Assembly (NCBI GenBank): GCA_044358015.1
Contig: JBIKOO010000008.1
Location: 4,502 to 68,501, forward strand
Length of the DNA: 64,000 nt
Reading direction: 5' to 3'
Source: Casp-actino8 sp044358015
GTDB taxonomy: Bacteria > Actinomycetota > Acidimicrobiia > Acidimicrobiales > Ilumatobacteraceae
The translations under genes were made by a program, and so were the position numbers. The notes under the pieces are model-generated. The model did not search any database and was not told where the DNA came from. It worked only from the letters and a program-made list of their open reading frames with translations. Shown here one piece after another: positions 33,793-42,959 of the stretch; position 1 is the stretch's first letter, and each line of letters opens with the position of its first letter.

Positions 33793-35199
33793 TCAGCGAA
33801 TCGGTTCAATGGGAGTGGAAATTCCCATCGCTGAGTCAATGATCTCGGCTACTGCCAAACACTTTAAGTCGTCATTTCTCCAGGCACTTACCTGAACTCC
33901 AACGGGCAGGCCGTCAGCGATGCCAGCGGGGACGACTACTGCAGGGCTTCCGAGAAAATTCTGCGGTAGAACCGTTCTGAATGTCTCGAGCACTTCGCGG
34001 GCTTCTTGCGAACCTGCGATATCAAATCCGTGGGTGAAAGCGGGCAGACTCCAGGTTGGACTCAGCATGACGTCATAAGTTTGGAACCACGCCGCCCACT
34101 CCATCGCAATTTCATAACGTGAAGCATGCATGAAAATCATTTGTTCTGGTGAGGAAGTAGTGAAACTTTCACGTCCGAACTCCAAAAATTGACGAGCCCC
34201 ATCGCCCATCACCGCTTCGAGCAAGGGCTGAAGCGGTGACAATTCATAATTGAGTAACGCGCCCCACATTTCGACGGCTTCTTCAAATCGAGGGGGAACG
34301 ACCTCTTCAATGATGTGCCCCAAGGATTCGAGGTAGTTGGCAGAACTTCGTACGACTGAAGCGATTCCCGCGTCAGTTCTGCCGCCCGGAGCTTCGGCCA
34401 TCACAGCGATTCGTAAAGGCCGATCTTTGGCAAGTTCATTGAGCGTGGAGGTGTACGAAAACGGATCACGGTGATGTGCACCGCGCACGATGTCAAAACC
34501 CAGACGTACGTCAGCAACACGACGTGCCAGAACTCCTTGGACCAACATCAATTGTGAACCGAGTCCGAGTGCTGTAGGTGGAATTTCGGTGGCGAATGGG
34601 ATGACGCCAACGGTCGGTTTGATTGACGCAACTCCGCAACAATGTGCCGGGTTGCGGAGGGATCCTCCGATGTCATTGCCGAGTCCTATTGGAGACATCC
34701 CAGAGGCCAACGCCGATGCCTCACCTCCGCTCGATCCACCAGTTGTTCGTTCAGGATTCCATGGATTTTTTGTGAGGCCGTGTAACGACGAATCGGTATG
34801 AATGCGTAGACCCATGTCGGGAAGGTTGGTTCGAGCTAATGGAATAGCGCCAGCGTTTTTCATGCGTTCGACGACGGGTGCATCTGATTGGGAGAATGCG
34901 TCTGCTAAAGCACTTACTGATTGTGTAGTGGGCGTTCCGGCCACATCGATGTTTTCCTTAATTGTGAACGGAACACCATGTAAAGGTCCGAGATGCATTC
35001 CGTCCCGGCGATGTTGATCTGCTCGATCAGCAGCCTTTAGTGCTGTCTGATCCATGCGACGAACAATGGCGTTGAGGTGTGGGTTCACCTCGTCAATTCG
35101 ATCGATGTGGGCCTGGACGACCTCGCGACTAGAGACTTCGCCCCGTGAAATCAAAGAAGCCAGATCTTGAGGTCCTTTTCGCCATAGTTGTTCGTTCAT
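33793..35199 (-). CDS. Amidase-signature family hydrolase
   Basis: A protein of 468 residues. The amidase signature is clear: VPFTIKENIDVAG holds the catalytic Lys, TGGSSGGEASALASG holds the nucleophile Ser, and the cis-Ser lies in GNDIGGSLRNPA. The lack of gatC/gatB neighbours and the C-terminal PTWSLPAFTHGF favour a free-standing amidase over GatA. It starts 19 bp upstream of menE on the same strand and may be co-transcribed. Confidence 0.87.
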   Translation of the reverse strand: MNEQLWRKGPQDLASLISRGEVSSREVVQAHIDRIDEVNPHLNAIVRRMDQTALKAADRADQHRRDGMHLGPLHGVPFTIKENIDVAGTPTTQSVSALADAFSQSDAPVVERMKNAGAIPLARTNLPDMGLRIHTDSSLHGLTKNPWNPERTTGGSSGGEASALASGMSPIGLGNDIGGSLRNPAHCCGVASIKPTVGVIPFATEIPPTALGLGSQLMLVQGVLARRVADVRLGFDIVRGAHHRDPFSYTSTLNELAKDRPLRIAVMAEAPGGRTDAGIASVVRSSANYLESLGHIIEEVVPPRFEEAVEMWGALLNYELSPLQPLLEAVMGDGARQFLEFGRESFTTSSPEQMIFMHASRYEIAMEWAAWFQTYDVMLSPTWSLPAFTHGFDIAGSQEAREVLETFRTVLPQNFLGSPAVVVPAGIADGLPVGVQVSAWRNDDLKCLAVAEIIDSAMGISTPIEPIR

Positions 35200-35252
35200 A
35201 TTGGAAGTCCTTTCCCAAGATCAACCTAGTGCAAGCGAGTAGCGTTGCCCAT

Positions 35253-36116
35253 GTGAAGAAATGGATCCTTGGCGCTCGACCCCGCACATTGCCAGCGGCC
35301 GTGGTTCCAGTTGTTGTTGGAGCTGCTGTTTGCATTGGATTGTCTGGAACTCAATGGTGGCGTGCGCTTTTGGCTCTTGCAGTGAGCTTACTTTTGCAGA
35401 TCGGAGTGAATTTCGCCAACGATTACAGCGATGGAGTTCGAGGAACTGATGAAGTTCGAGTTGGCCCAGCACGATTGGTTGCATCTGGAATGGCGACTCC
35501 GCGTTCGGTGAAGCGGGCAGCGTTTCTCACTTTCGGTTTGGCAGCATGCATCGGGTTGATTTTGGCGGTCATGACTTCGTTGTTTGTACTCCCAGTTGGT
35601 GTCGCGGCATTGTTGGCGGGATGGTTTTACACCGGCGGCAAGAACCCTTATGGCTATATCGGTCTCGGGGAGTTTTTCGTTTTTGTTTTCTTTGGACTCG
35701 TGGCAACAGTCGGAACGACCTATGTCATTTTGGAGAGAATTCCCTCAATGGCGTGGCTACAAGGTGTTGGGGTCGGATTGCTTGCTTGTGCCTTACTGGT
35801 GATTAACAATCTGCGCGATATCCCGACCGATCGCTTGGTGGGTAAGCGCACGTTGGCAGTTCGACTTGGCGATGAGCGAACTCGAGTTCTTTATCAATTC
35901 ATGATTTGGGGTGGGGTGGCGTGTGGAGTATTTGCAGCGGTCTCAAATCCATGGTCGTTGCTCGTATTGATGTGCGTCCTTCCAGCGATCGCACCCTTAA
36001 AAATGGTGCGCAGTGGCGCAATCGGACGCGAACTGATTGCCGTACTTGGATTAACAGGAAGAGTTCAGATTGTTTTTGGTCTCTCAACTCTGATCGCCTT
36101 CCTTGTGGGAAGGTAG
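35253..36116 (+). CDS. menA: 1,4-dihydroxy-2-naphthoate polyprenyltransferase
   Basis: An integral membrane UbiA-family enzyme of about 287 residues. VKKWILGARPRTLPAAVVPV begins the first helix. NFANDYSDGVRGTDE holds the first Asp-rich motif, and NNLRDIPTDRLVGKRTLAVR the second. MenA joins the isoprenoid tail to DHNA in menaquinone synthesis. The start is uncertain: GTG 35253 fits the family N-terminus, GTG 35229 is an alternative, and longer starts would overlap the divergent amidase gene. Other men genes flank it. Confidence 0.9.
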   Translation: MKKWILGARPRTLPAAVVPVVVGAAVCIGLSGTQWWRALLALAVSLLLQIGVNFANDYSDGVRGTDEVRVGPARLVASGMATPRSVKRAAFLTFGLAACIGLILAVMTSLFVLPVGVAALLAGWFYTGGKNPYGYIGLGEFFVFVFFGLVATVGTTYVILERIPSMAWLQGVGVGLLACALLVINNLRDIPTDRLVGKRTLAVRLGDERTRVLYQFMIWGGVACGVFAAVSNPWSLLVLMCVLPAIAPLKMVRSGAIGRELIAVLGLTGRVQIVFGLSTLIAFLVGR

Positions 36117-36125
36117 GTTTTGACT

Positions 36126-36413
36126 ATGAGTTCTCTACCTCCTCCGGAAATGCCCAAATACTCGGGCAATGGGTTCAATGAGTTGTCACCAAAACGCGAA
36201 AGCAGGGCACTTGTGGCGTTGGTGTGTGCGCTACTTGGACTTCTTTTGTTGCCGATCGTTTTCGGCGGAACTGCCATTGTTCTCGGCGTACAGGCACGCA
36301 AAAAGATCCAGGCATCTCAAGGAATGTTGACGGGTGAAGGCCTCAGCAAAGCGGCAGTGATCATCGGAATTCTTGATGTGGCATTGTTTCTTCTTTTGAT
36401 TACTCAAGGCTGA
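36126..36413 (+). CDS. Small DUF4190-like membrane protein
   Basis: A protein of 95 residues from ATG 36126. A proline-rich start (SSLPPPEMPKY) is followed by a transmembrane hairpin: LVALVCALLGLLLLPIVFGG, then IVLGVQARKKIQ, then AAVIIGILDVALFLLLI. The GxQARxxI turn between the two helices is the DUF4190 pattern. The function of these small actinobacterial proteins is unknown. It abuts the stop of the convergent menH. Confidence 0.75.
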   Translation: MSSLPPPEMPKYSGNGFNELSPKRESRALVALVCALLGLLLLPIVFGGTAIVLGVQARKKIQASQGMLTGEGLSKAAVIIGILDVALFLLLITQG

Positions 36414-37202
36414 TTATTTCAAGAACTCGCTGACAACAGATTGAAAACTGAGCGTTTGTTCAAGATGAGCGGAATGTCCAGCGTTATTGATCACCGTTAC
36501 TTCAGCGTTTGTACCGATATTGCTTTTCATTTCGTCGCCGATCTGACGGAATTTGTCGTCGTCGCTGCCAACGACAAGTAGTACTGGCATATTGAGTTCA
36601 TGAAGCCGTTCCCATAACGATTCTTGGGTTCCGGTTCCACACAAACGCAAACTTGATGCAAGTCCGTCCGATGTGTTGCGCAGGCGATCTTGAATATCGG
36701 CAGGTGTTGAGATAAGACCTTTGAACATTGGGGAGCTCAACCACTTCGCAACGAACCTGTCCACGCCGATTTCAGCGATTTCGAGCGCAAGTTTTTCGTC
36801 GGACTGAACTCGTGCTGCCCTGTCGTCGGGTGAGCGTAAACCGGGGGAGCCACTTACAAGAATGAGGCGTCGAACATTTTCGGGATGCAGAAAAGCAATA
36901 TGGAGAGCGAGACGGGCCCCCATCGAATAACCAATGTAATCAGCGAAGCCACTTTGTTCAACAACCATCGACGCGGTAGTCGGTAAATCGGCTATCACTG
37001 ATGTGGAATGTGCGTGTCCTGGAGCATCGACACGAAGGATTGATTGTTCAGGTCGTAATAGTTCGATATATCGATCCCACGAACGTGAAGTTTGAGTAAA
37101 GCCATGAAGCAGTACCTGACTGTTCGTTGATCGATCACCCGATTGTTCAGCGAACAGCGAACCAGGAATGCTGATCCACGCTCGTTTTTCTGAACTATTC
37201 AT
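36414..37202 (-). CDS. menH: Alpha/beta hydrolase, probable SHCHC synthase MenH
   Basis: A protein of 262 residues. VLLHGFTQTSRSWD, DAPGHAHS and the nucleophile elbow YIGYSMGARLAL are the MenH signatures (SHCHC synthase, which eliminates pyruvate from SEPHCHC). A His occurs late in NNAGHSAHLEQ. Position between menA and menD supports the call over a generic hydrolase. The 4-nt overlap with the DsbA-like gene (37199-37202) means the two are translated together. Confidence 0.82.
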   Translation of the reverse strand: MNSSEKRAWISIPGSLFAEQSGDRSTNSQVLLHGFTQTSRSWDRYIELLRPEQSILRVDAPGHAHSTSVIADLPTTASMVVEQSGFADYIGYSMGARLALHIAFLHPENVRRLILVSGSPGLRSPDDRAARVQSDEKLALEIAEIGVDRFVAKWLSSPMFKGLISTPADIQDRLRNTSDGLASSLRLCGTGTQESLWERLHELNMPVLLVVGSDDDKFRQIGDEMKSNIGTNAEVTVINNAGHSAHLEQTLSFQSVVSEFLK

Positions 37203-37888
37203 GTACCCATTCGCTCGGCGGTACGGCGCAGGACACGCTCAAATGTTTCAGAATCTTGTGCACCAGGTATCGACCATTGTCCGTTGATCACGTAGGTAGG
37301 AACACCAGTGATTCCGTGCGAAAACGCCGTTGCCAATTCTTCGGCGACTTCGCCTTTGCCGGCGTCGCTCGCGAAGAACGCTCGTAAAAACTCGGCGAAC
37401 TCCAGATCATCAGAATCGTGAGGGATGGTGTGAACTCCGATAGAAATCAGTTGCTCTGAATCACCGACGTTGACCCCGTTGGTGAAGTAAGCATTTAACA
37501 GGTTCTCTTTGAGTCGTGATTGAACTTCGTAGTCGTGATTGACACCGGTCCACCACATCAACCGATGCGCAAGAATCGTGTTTGATCGTTGTCCGATATC
37601 CATCCGAAACTCAATTCCGTCTAGCGCTGCTGTTTCGGTGAGTTGGGCAATAATTTTGTCTGCTCGATCTGCGCCACCAAATTTTTTCGCGTACACATCA
37701 CGAACGGGCGCCGATGAATTGGCCGGGGCGGTCGGATCTAATTGATAGGCCCGATACACAATTTCGAAGGGCTGGTTTATTGCATCTGGACCGGAAGTGA
37801 CCTTCTCTAGGGCGGCTTCGAATCTCCTCTTGCCGATAAAGCACCACGGACATACAACGTCGGACCAGATTTCAATCTGCATGTTCAT
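37199..37888 (-). CDS. DsbA-family (FrnE-like) oxidoreductase
   Basis: A protein of 229 residues with the thioredoxin-fold active site SDVVCPWCFIGKRRFE near the N-terminus, a helical insertion and GVPTYVINGQWSIPGAQ (the cis-Pro loop). FrnE-type proteins are cytoplasmic (no signal peptide is seen) and act as disulfide isomerases or 2-hydroxychromene-carboxylate-isomerase-like enzymes. It is the first gene of a two-gene unit with menH and divergent from menD. Confidence 0.88.
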   Translation of the reverse strand: MNMQIEIWSDVVCPWCFIGKRRFEAALEKVTSGPDAINQPFEIVYRAYQLDPTAPANSSAPVRDVYAKKFGGADRADKIIAQLTETAALDGIEFRMDIGQRSNTILAHRLMWWTGVNHDYEVQSRLKENLLNAYFTNGVNVGDSEQLISIGVHTIPHDSDDLEFAEFLRAFFASDAGKGEVAEELATAFSHGITGVPTYVINGQWSIPGAQDSETFERVLRRTAERMGT

Positions 37889-37933
37889 ACCTTAGATGGA
37901 CGTCTGAGGTATTTGCTCGTAGCGTAAGGAGTT

Positions 37934-39658
37934 GTGGAGAGCAATCTTTTACGTGACCGGCTCGCTGGGCGTCCTTTTGAAGATGTTCAAGCGACCTTTT
38001 GCGCCGTTCTCGTTGACGAGTGGATCCAGCAGGGGATTCAAGTGGCTATTGTCGCTCCGGGATCTCGTTCGACTCCACTGGCATTGGCGTTAGCGGAACG
38101 TGACGATATCAGGATTGAAGTTTTCCATGATGAACGCTCTGCTGCATTTGCTGCTCTCGGAGTTGGGCTCGCTACGGGAGTGCCCGCTGTTTTGCTATGT
38201 ACCTCTGGTACGGCAGCCGCCCACTTCTATGCCGCTGTGATTGAAGCCGACCTGTCGCACGTGCCATTGCTTGTCGTCACTGCTGATCGTCCACCTGAAC
38301 TGAAAGACGTTGGGGCGCCCCAAACAATTGATCAAACCAAAATGTATGGCGACACAGTTCGCTGGTTTCATGATCCAGGGGTTGCAGATATATCAGCGTG
38401 CAATTCTTGGAGAGCGTTGGCGCGTCAGAGTTTTGCGTCAACAGTTGGTTTGCGCCCTGGCCCGTCGCATATCAATCTGCCATTTCGCGAACCTTTGGTC
38501 GGTGCAGCGGTCGAAGTGCCACGAGATCCTGCGAAGCTTTCCCAATTTGTAGGTCGCCCGCTACTTACTAATAGCGAATATGAACTCGTCGTGACGCAGT
38601 TAAGTCACGAATCCGGAGTCATCGTGGCCGGCAAGGGATGTGGCGACTCGGCGAAGGTTTCTCAGCTAGCAAAGCGTTTGGGTTGGCCAGTGTTGGCTGA
38701 TTCGCGTTCGGGTTGCCAGGGTATACCTGAAGCAGTTATCTATTTTGATTCGATCCTGCGTCATCAGGCCTTTAGTGAGAGTCATCAGCCACAAGCTTTC
38801 TTGCGATTGGGCGAATCTCCGAGTTCTAAAGTGCTCAGTCAATTCATTTCTGGAAGTTCAGCGGTACAAATTCACGTCGGACAGTTTGACGATCCCTTTG
38901 ACGCTGATCACAAAGTTTCATCACACATCACTTGCGATCCTTCATCTTTTTGCGAAACATTGATATCGCTCATTCACCCGACGACGAAAATGCTCTATTT
39001 GAATCAATGGTTGAAAGCTGATGAGTTGGCTGAAGCTTCGATTGCTCAATACCAAGAAGAGTCTGTCGGTTCCTTAAGTGGTCCGACTGTGTCGAGGATC
39101 GTCGCTGAAAGTTTGAAGACTTCGCAAAACTTGGTAGTTTCATCATCAATGCCCGTGCGTGATCTTGAATGGTTCGGCGGGGATTGTTCACGTTTTCAGG
39201 TGTTTTCTAATCGCGGGGCGAACGGAATTGATGGAGTAGTTGCGACCGCTATTGGGGTTGCCATAGGAACGGAAAGACCAACTTTCGTTTTGATTGGAGA
39301 CGTTGCCTTACTGCATGATTCATCGAGTCTTGTTGCGTTGGGGTCACGTGACATTGAGTTGAAGATCGTTGTTACTGATAATGATGGTGGCGCAATATTT
39401 CATTATCTTTCGCAATCTTCGCTGGTGGCAACTGAAAAGTTTGAAAAGTTGTTCGGAACGCCGCATGGTTCTGACCTCGTGCGATTAGCCGAAGCACATC
39501 AGATCACGACATTTGATTGCCGTACTTCTAGTGAATTGAGGGATGCTCTTGCTCGCTCAGGTACCTGTTTGATTCGTATTGCGACTGACCGTCATAACGA
39601 AGTCTTAGTTCACCAAGAGATCAACACAAAGGTGGCTTTCGCACTTGATCAAGTGTGA
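37934..39658 (+). CDS. menD: SEPHCHC synthase MenD (thiamine-diphosphate enzyme)
   Basis: A protein of 574 residues. APGSRSTPLALALAERDD and FHDERSAAFAALG (the catalytic Glu that activates ThDP) open the PYR domain. LCTSGTAAAHFYAAVIEA follows, and IGDVALLHDSSSL with DNDGGAIF forms the ThDP/Mg-binding PP domain. MenD adds alpha-ketoglutarate to isochorismate, the step after MenF, whose gene lies convergently 6 nt away. Start GTG 37934 shortly after AAGGAG. Confidence 0.95.
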   Translation: MESNLLRDRLAGRPFEDVQATFCAVLVDEWIQQGIQVAIVAPGSRSTPLALALAERDDIRIEVFHDERSAAFAALGVGLATGVPAVLLCTSGTAAAHFYAAVIEADLSHVPLLVVTADRPPELKDVGAPQTIDQTKMYGDTVRWFHDPGVADISACNSWRALARQSFASTVGLRPGPSHINLPFREPLVGAAVEVPRDPAKLSQFVGRPLLTNSEYELVVTQLSHESGVIVAGKGCGDSAKVSQLAKRLGWPVLADSRSGCQGIPEAVIYFDSILRHQAFSESHQPQAFLRLGESPSSKVLSQFISGSSAVQIHVGQFDDPFDADHKVSSHITCDPSSFCETLISLIHPTTKMLYLNQWLKADELAEASIAQYQEESVGSLSGPTVSRIVAESLKTSQNLVVSSSMPVRDLEWFGGDCSRFQVFSNRGANGIDGVVATAIGVAIGTERPTFVLIGDVALLHDSSSLVALGSRDIELKIVVTDNDGGAIFHYLSQSSLVATEKFEKLFGTPHGSDLVRLAEAHQITTFDCRTSSELRDALARSGTCLIRIATDRHNEVLVHQEINTKVAFALDQV

Positions 39659-39664
39659 CTACGC

Positions 39665-40843
39665 TCAGGGTCTCACGATGGCGGACAACATCGCCTGAAA
39701 CTTGGCTTGCGTCTCGGCCAGTTCAGCGTCCGGATCTGAGGCCGCCACGATTCCGCCACCAGCAATAAGTCGAGCGATTTTGCGGTCATGAGAAAGTTCG
39801 GCGCATCTAATTGCTACCGCCCATGTCCCGTTTCCCTCTGCGTTAATCCATCCGACCGCTCCGCCGTAGTTTTTGCGATCAAAACCTTCGACTTCATTGA
39901 TGATCTGTAGTGCCAGATTGCGTGGATGGCCTCCGAGTGCCGGGGTCGGACACAGTTGGCGAGCTAGCTCGAGGATGTGCGGGTGATCATCAGAGAGATG
40001 GCCTTCGATGAGAGTTCCGAGATGTTGCACATTGGCAACTTGAATGACCGAAGGCTCTGGCTCCCAGTCGAGGTAGGAGCAATATGGCAACAGCATGTCG
40101 TGAATCACATCAATCACGACTCGATGTTCGACCTGATCTTTCATACTTGAAATAAGTTTCTGAGCAAGTTCGCTATCTGTTTCTGGATCACCGGTGCGGG
40201 GCGTTGTTCCGGCGAGTGGATGCGACCTGATGATGTGGCCGTCGATTTCAAGCAGCAATTCTGGTGATGCGCCGATAAAGCCGTCAATTGAGTAGCGGTA
40301 ACTGTTGCCGAAAGATGATCGCAATCTATGAAGTACTGCATGTACGTCGATCTCATTTTTGGCTTCAATCAATATTTCTCGAGCAATGACCGCTTTGGTG
40401 ATGTGACCATCTCTGACTGCTTGCCGTGCTTGCTGAACCGCTTTTTGATAGTGGTCAATCGGCGTGAGGGGTTTGACAGAAAACTCATTGGCTTGAATTT
40501 TTGGTGCGACCGATGCTTCTAGAATTTGTGAGGCGTCATCAATCGTGGTGAGCCAACAATTTCCGTCTGTATCTTTGCCAACTGTCTGACGTGGAATAAG
40601 GAAATTGGCCGGAGCTTCAACATCAAAGGGAAGAACGCCTAATGCGATCGGTGACACGTTGAGGTCGGTTTGATTGACATGATTAATGAGCCGTAACGTT
40701 TGAGCCACTTCGGAAAATGTCATGCGCATGGCGACGCCGCGACCGGCAAAACCGACACCATTTCGCACAAAAAGAAAACCATCATTTCCGGCAACATCGT
40801 TTAGGTCTATCGATGAGTCAAGGCGGATGGTGGTTGCGATCAC
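39665..40843 (-). CDS. menF: Isochorismate synthase
   Basis: A protein of 392 residues of the chorismate-binding family. The C-terminal half carries AVIAREILIEA, SPELLLEIDGHIIRSHPLAG, a PTPALGGHPRNLALQ motif and RKNYGGAVGWINAEGNGTWAVAIRCAEL (split across motifs). A Lys/Glu pattern like EntC/MenF fits conversion of chorismate to isochorismate. The N-terminal half is diverged, as is usual. It sits 5 nt downstream of menG on the same strand, so the two form an operon. Confidence 0.92.
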   Translation of the reverse strand: MIATTIRLDSSIDLNDVAGNDGFLFVRNGVGFAGRGVAMRMTFSEVAQTLRLINHVNQTDLNVSPIALGVLPFDVEAPANFLIPRQTVGKDTDGNCWLTTIDDASQILEASVAPKIQANEFSVKPLTPIDHYQKAVQQARQAVRDGHITKAVIAREILIEAKNEIDVHAVLHRLRSSFGNSYRYSIDGFIGASPELLLEIDGHIIRSHPLAGTTPRTGDPETDSELAQKLISSMKDQVEHRVVIDVIHDMLLPYCSYLDWEPEPSVIQVANVQHLGTLIEGHLSDDHPHILELARQLCPTPALGGHPRNLALQIINEVEGFDRKNYGGAVGWINAEGNGTWAVAIRCAELSHDRKIARLIAGGGIVAASDPDAELAETQAKFQAMLSAIVRP

Positions 40844-40848
40844 GAAAT

Positions 40849-41583
40849 CTAGTCTCTCGTTCCAAGCATCAGTTGAGTGATGCCACCAGACAGTTGCATG
40901 TGGACTGCATCAGAGAAACCTGCTGTATGTAACATCTGCAACATTTCGTCGCGAGGTGGCAGGTAGGCGACGCTCTTCGGTAAGTATCGGTAGGCCGCTG
41001 GATCAGATAGCCAGCCACCAATTTTCGGGACTACCTTGCCGAAGTAGATCCCATTGCCAAATCTGACGATCGGATTATGCGGTATACCGACATCAAGTAG
41101 AGCGATGCGACCTCCCGGGCGAACGACTCGTCCTAACTCATTAAAGAATGAACCGAGGTCGACAAGATTGCGAAGAGCAAAACCACATGTGGCGCCGTCG
41201 ACGGAATCATCGCCAACCGGCAAGTTCAAGATGTCGGCTTGCGAACGAGGGGAACCTGAGCGATCGGCCGCAAGCATGCCGAATGAAAGATCCATTGACA
41301 GCGGATGGATGCCGACTCGTTGAAGGTCAATGCACAAATCTCCGGTACCGCTTGCCAAGTCGAGAACCGTACTGCCCTTCGGGAGCGCTAGTAGGCGTAC
41401 TGCTTTACGTCGCCAGCGCGTGTCGAGCCGAAACGTCATGATGCGGTTAACTAGGTCGTATCGGGGAGCGATGGTGTCGAACATCTCTTGAACTGCACGA
41501 ACCTTTTCTTGACCCTCGGGCAGGATCTCGGTATCCCAAGAGGATGATTCGGGATCTCTTGGGGCGTTGTTTCCAGTAGTCAC
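40849..41583 (-). CDS. menG: Demethylmenaquinone methyltransferase
   Basis: A protein of 244 residues. It has the class I SAM fold of UbiE/MenG: MFDTIAPRYDLVNRIMTFRL, STVLDLASGTGDLCIDL (SAM-binding GxG), DGATCGFALRNLVD and RVVRPGGRIALLDVG. It methylates demethylmenaquinone in the last step of the pathway. It starts an operon with menF and is divergent from the acyl-CoA dehydrogenase gene. Confidence 0.94.
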   Translation of the reverse strand: MTTGNNAPRDPESSSWDTEILPEGQEKVRAVQEMFDTIAPRYDLVNRIMTFRLDTRWRRKAVRLLALPKGSTVLDLASGTGDLCIDLQRVGIHPLSMDLSFGMLAADRSGSPRSQADILNLPVGDDSVDGATCGFALRNLVDLGSFFNELGRVVRPGGRIALLDVGIPHNPIVRFGNGIYFGKVVPKIGGWLSDPAAYRYLPKSVAYLPPRDEMLQMLHTAGFSDAVHMQLSGGITQLMLGTRD

Positions 41584-41720
41584 ACAGTCAGGCTAAACGG
41601 CTTTCATCACCGACGATGATTTCGGAGTCGCTGACATTGGTCACGATGGGGCAAGATAGAAGGGTCGGTGCGGGGGCGTTCTGCATTTCGGTGTTAGATG
41701 ACGGATTACGGGGGTAAGAC

Positions 41721-42959
41721 ATGATCGATTTCACTTTGGCTCCAGAGCATGAGGCCATTCGCACGAAGGTTCGTGATTTTGTGGAGAATCACATCAAGCC
41801 AGCGGTGGAGCCGTTCGGTCACCGTGATGAGATGGACCCAGAAAAGCATCGGCAATATGTTGGTGAATTGATTCGCTTACGCAAGTTGGCTGTTAGAGAA
41901 GGTCTGTGGTTGCCACATATGCCTAAAGAGTGGGGAGGCATGGGATTGGGTCATGTCGCCTTGGCAATGGTGCAGGCCGAGGCCGCCAAGACCCGCGTTG
42001 GACCTTGGGTCTTTAACTGTCAAGCGCCAGATGAGGGCAACATGCACACACTCGTACATTGGGCGACTCCAGAACAAAAAGAGAAGTATCTGAAGCCTTT
42101 GTGTGATGGTGTGTCGTCGTCCTGTTTCGCGATGACCGAACCCGAAGTTGCTGGATCAGATCCGACGCTCATTCGTACGCACGCCATCAAGGACGGCGAC
42201 GAGTGGATCATTAACGGCCATAAGTGGTTTATTTCAGGGGCCGACCGCGCCAAGTTTGCAATTCTTATTGCTCGCACCGAGATGGACGTTCCAGAAGGTT
42301 CTCGAGGAGCGAACACCGCATTCATCATTGACCTACCGCAACTTGGTTGGAACAATGTTCGCGAAGTTGAAACCATGCATGGTCCTGGTGGTCACAGCGA
42401 GATCGTGATTGAAGATCTACGAGTTCATGATTCCCAAATCTTGGGTGGTCGCGGAAATGGACATCGTCTTGGTCAATACCGACTCGGGCCGGCTCGCTTG
42501 GCGCACTGTATGCGCTGGATCGCTCAGGCTGAAACCGCATTAGACATGATGGTTGATCGCTCGTTAAAGCGGTACTCACATGGTTCGTACCTTGCCGAAA
42601 AGCAGGGTATTCAATGGTTGATTGCCGACTCAGCTATGGAGATTTATCAGTGCAAACTGATGATCCTTCACGCTGCGTTCAAGATTGACCGTGGTGATGA
42701 CTTCCGCACAGAAGTCTCGATGGCAAAGCACTTCGTCGCCAATAGTTTGAATCGAATCATCGACCGTGCCATCCAGGTGCACGGTGCCTTGGGTTATTCA
42801 ACCGATACTCCGTTGGCGAACATGATGCAACACGCTCGTTGGGCCCGATTTGCCGATGGTGCTGATGAAATTCACCAAATGCGAATCGCTGAAAACACCA
42901 TCAAGGCGTTTACCGATCATGGAACCACTCGGACCGCTACCGGAGATCTTCCAATCTGA
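41721..42959 (+). CDS. Acyl-CoA dehydrogenase
   Basis: A protein of 412 residues. It has an N-terminal helical domain (IRTKVRDFVENHIKPAVEPF), FAMTEPEVAGSDPTLIRT (the FAD/substrate-binding signature) and a C-terminal helical domain with QVHGALGYSTDTPLANMMQH and ADGADEIHQMRIAENT. It fits the long ACAD11-like branch. It probably introduces a trans-2 double bond into an acyl-CoA. GGGGGTAA precedes the ATG. Its stop abuts the convergent acyl-CoA ligase gene (42959/42960). Confidence 0.92.
   Translation: MIDFTLAPEHEAIRTKVRDFVENHIKPAVEPFGHRDEMDPEKHRQYVGELIRLRKLAVREGLWLPHMPKEWGGMGLGHVALAMVQAEAAKTRVGPWVFNCQAPDEGNMHTLVHWATPEQKEKYLKPLCDGVSSSCFAMTEPEVAGSDPTLIRTHAIKDGDEWIINGHKWFISGADRAKFAILIARTEMDVPEGSRGANTAFIIDLPQLGWNNVREVETMHGPGGHSEIVIEDLRVHDSQILGGRGNGHRLGQYRLGPARLAHCMRWIAQAETALDMMVDRSLKRYSHGSYLAEKQGIQWLIADSAMEIYQCKLMILHAAFKIDRGDDFRTEVSMAKHFVANSLNRIIDRAIQVHGALGYSTDTPLANMMQHARWARFADGADEIHQMRIAENTIKAFTDHGTTRTATGDLPI

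Noticed and set aside
33793..35199. GatA subunit of the tRNA amidotransferase
   Set aside because: No gatB or gatC beside it, and the C-terminal part does not look like GatA; called as a generic amidase.
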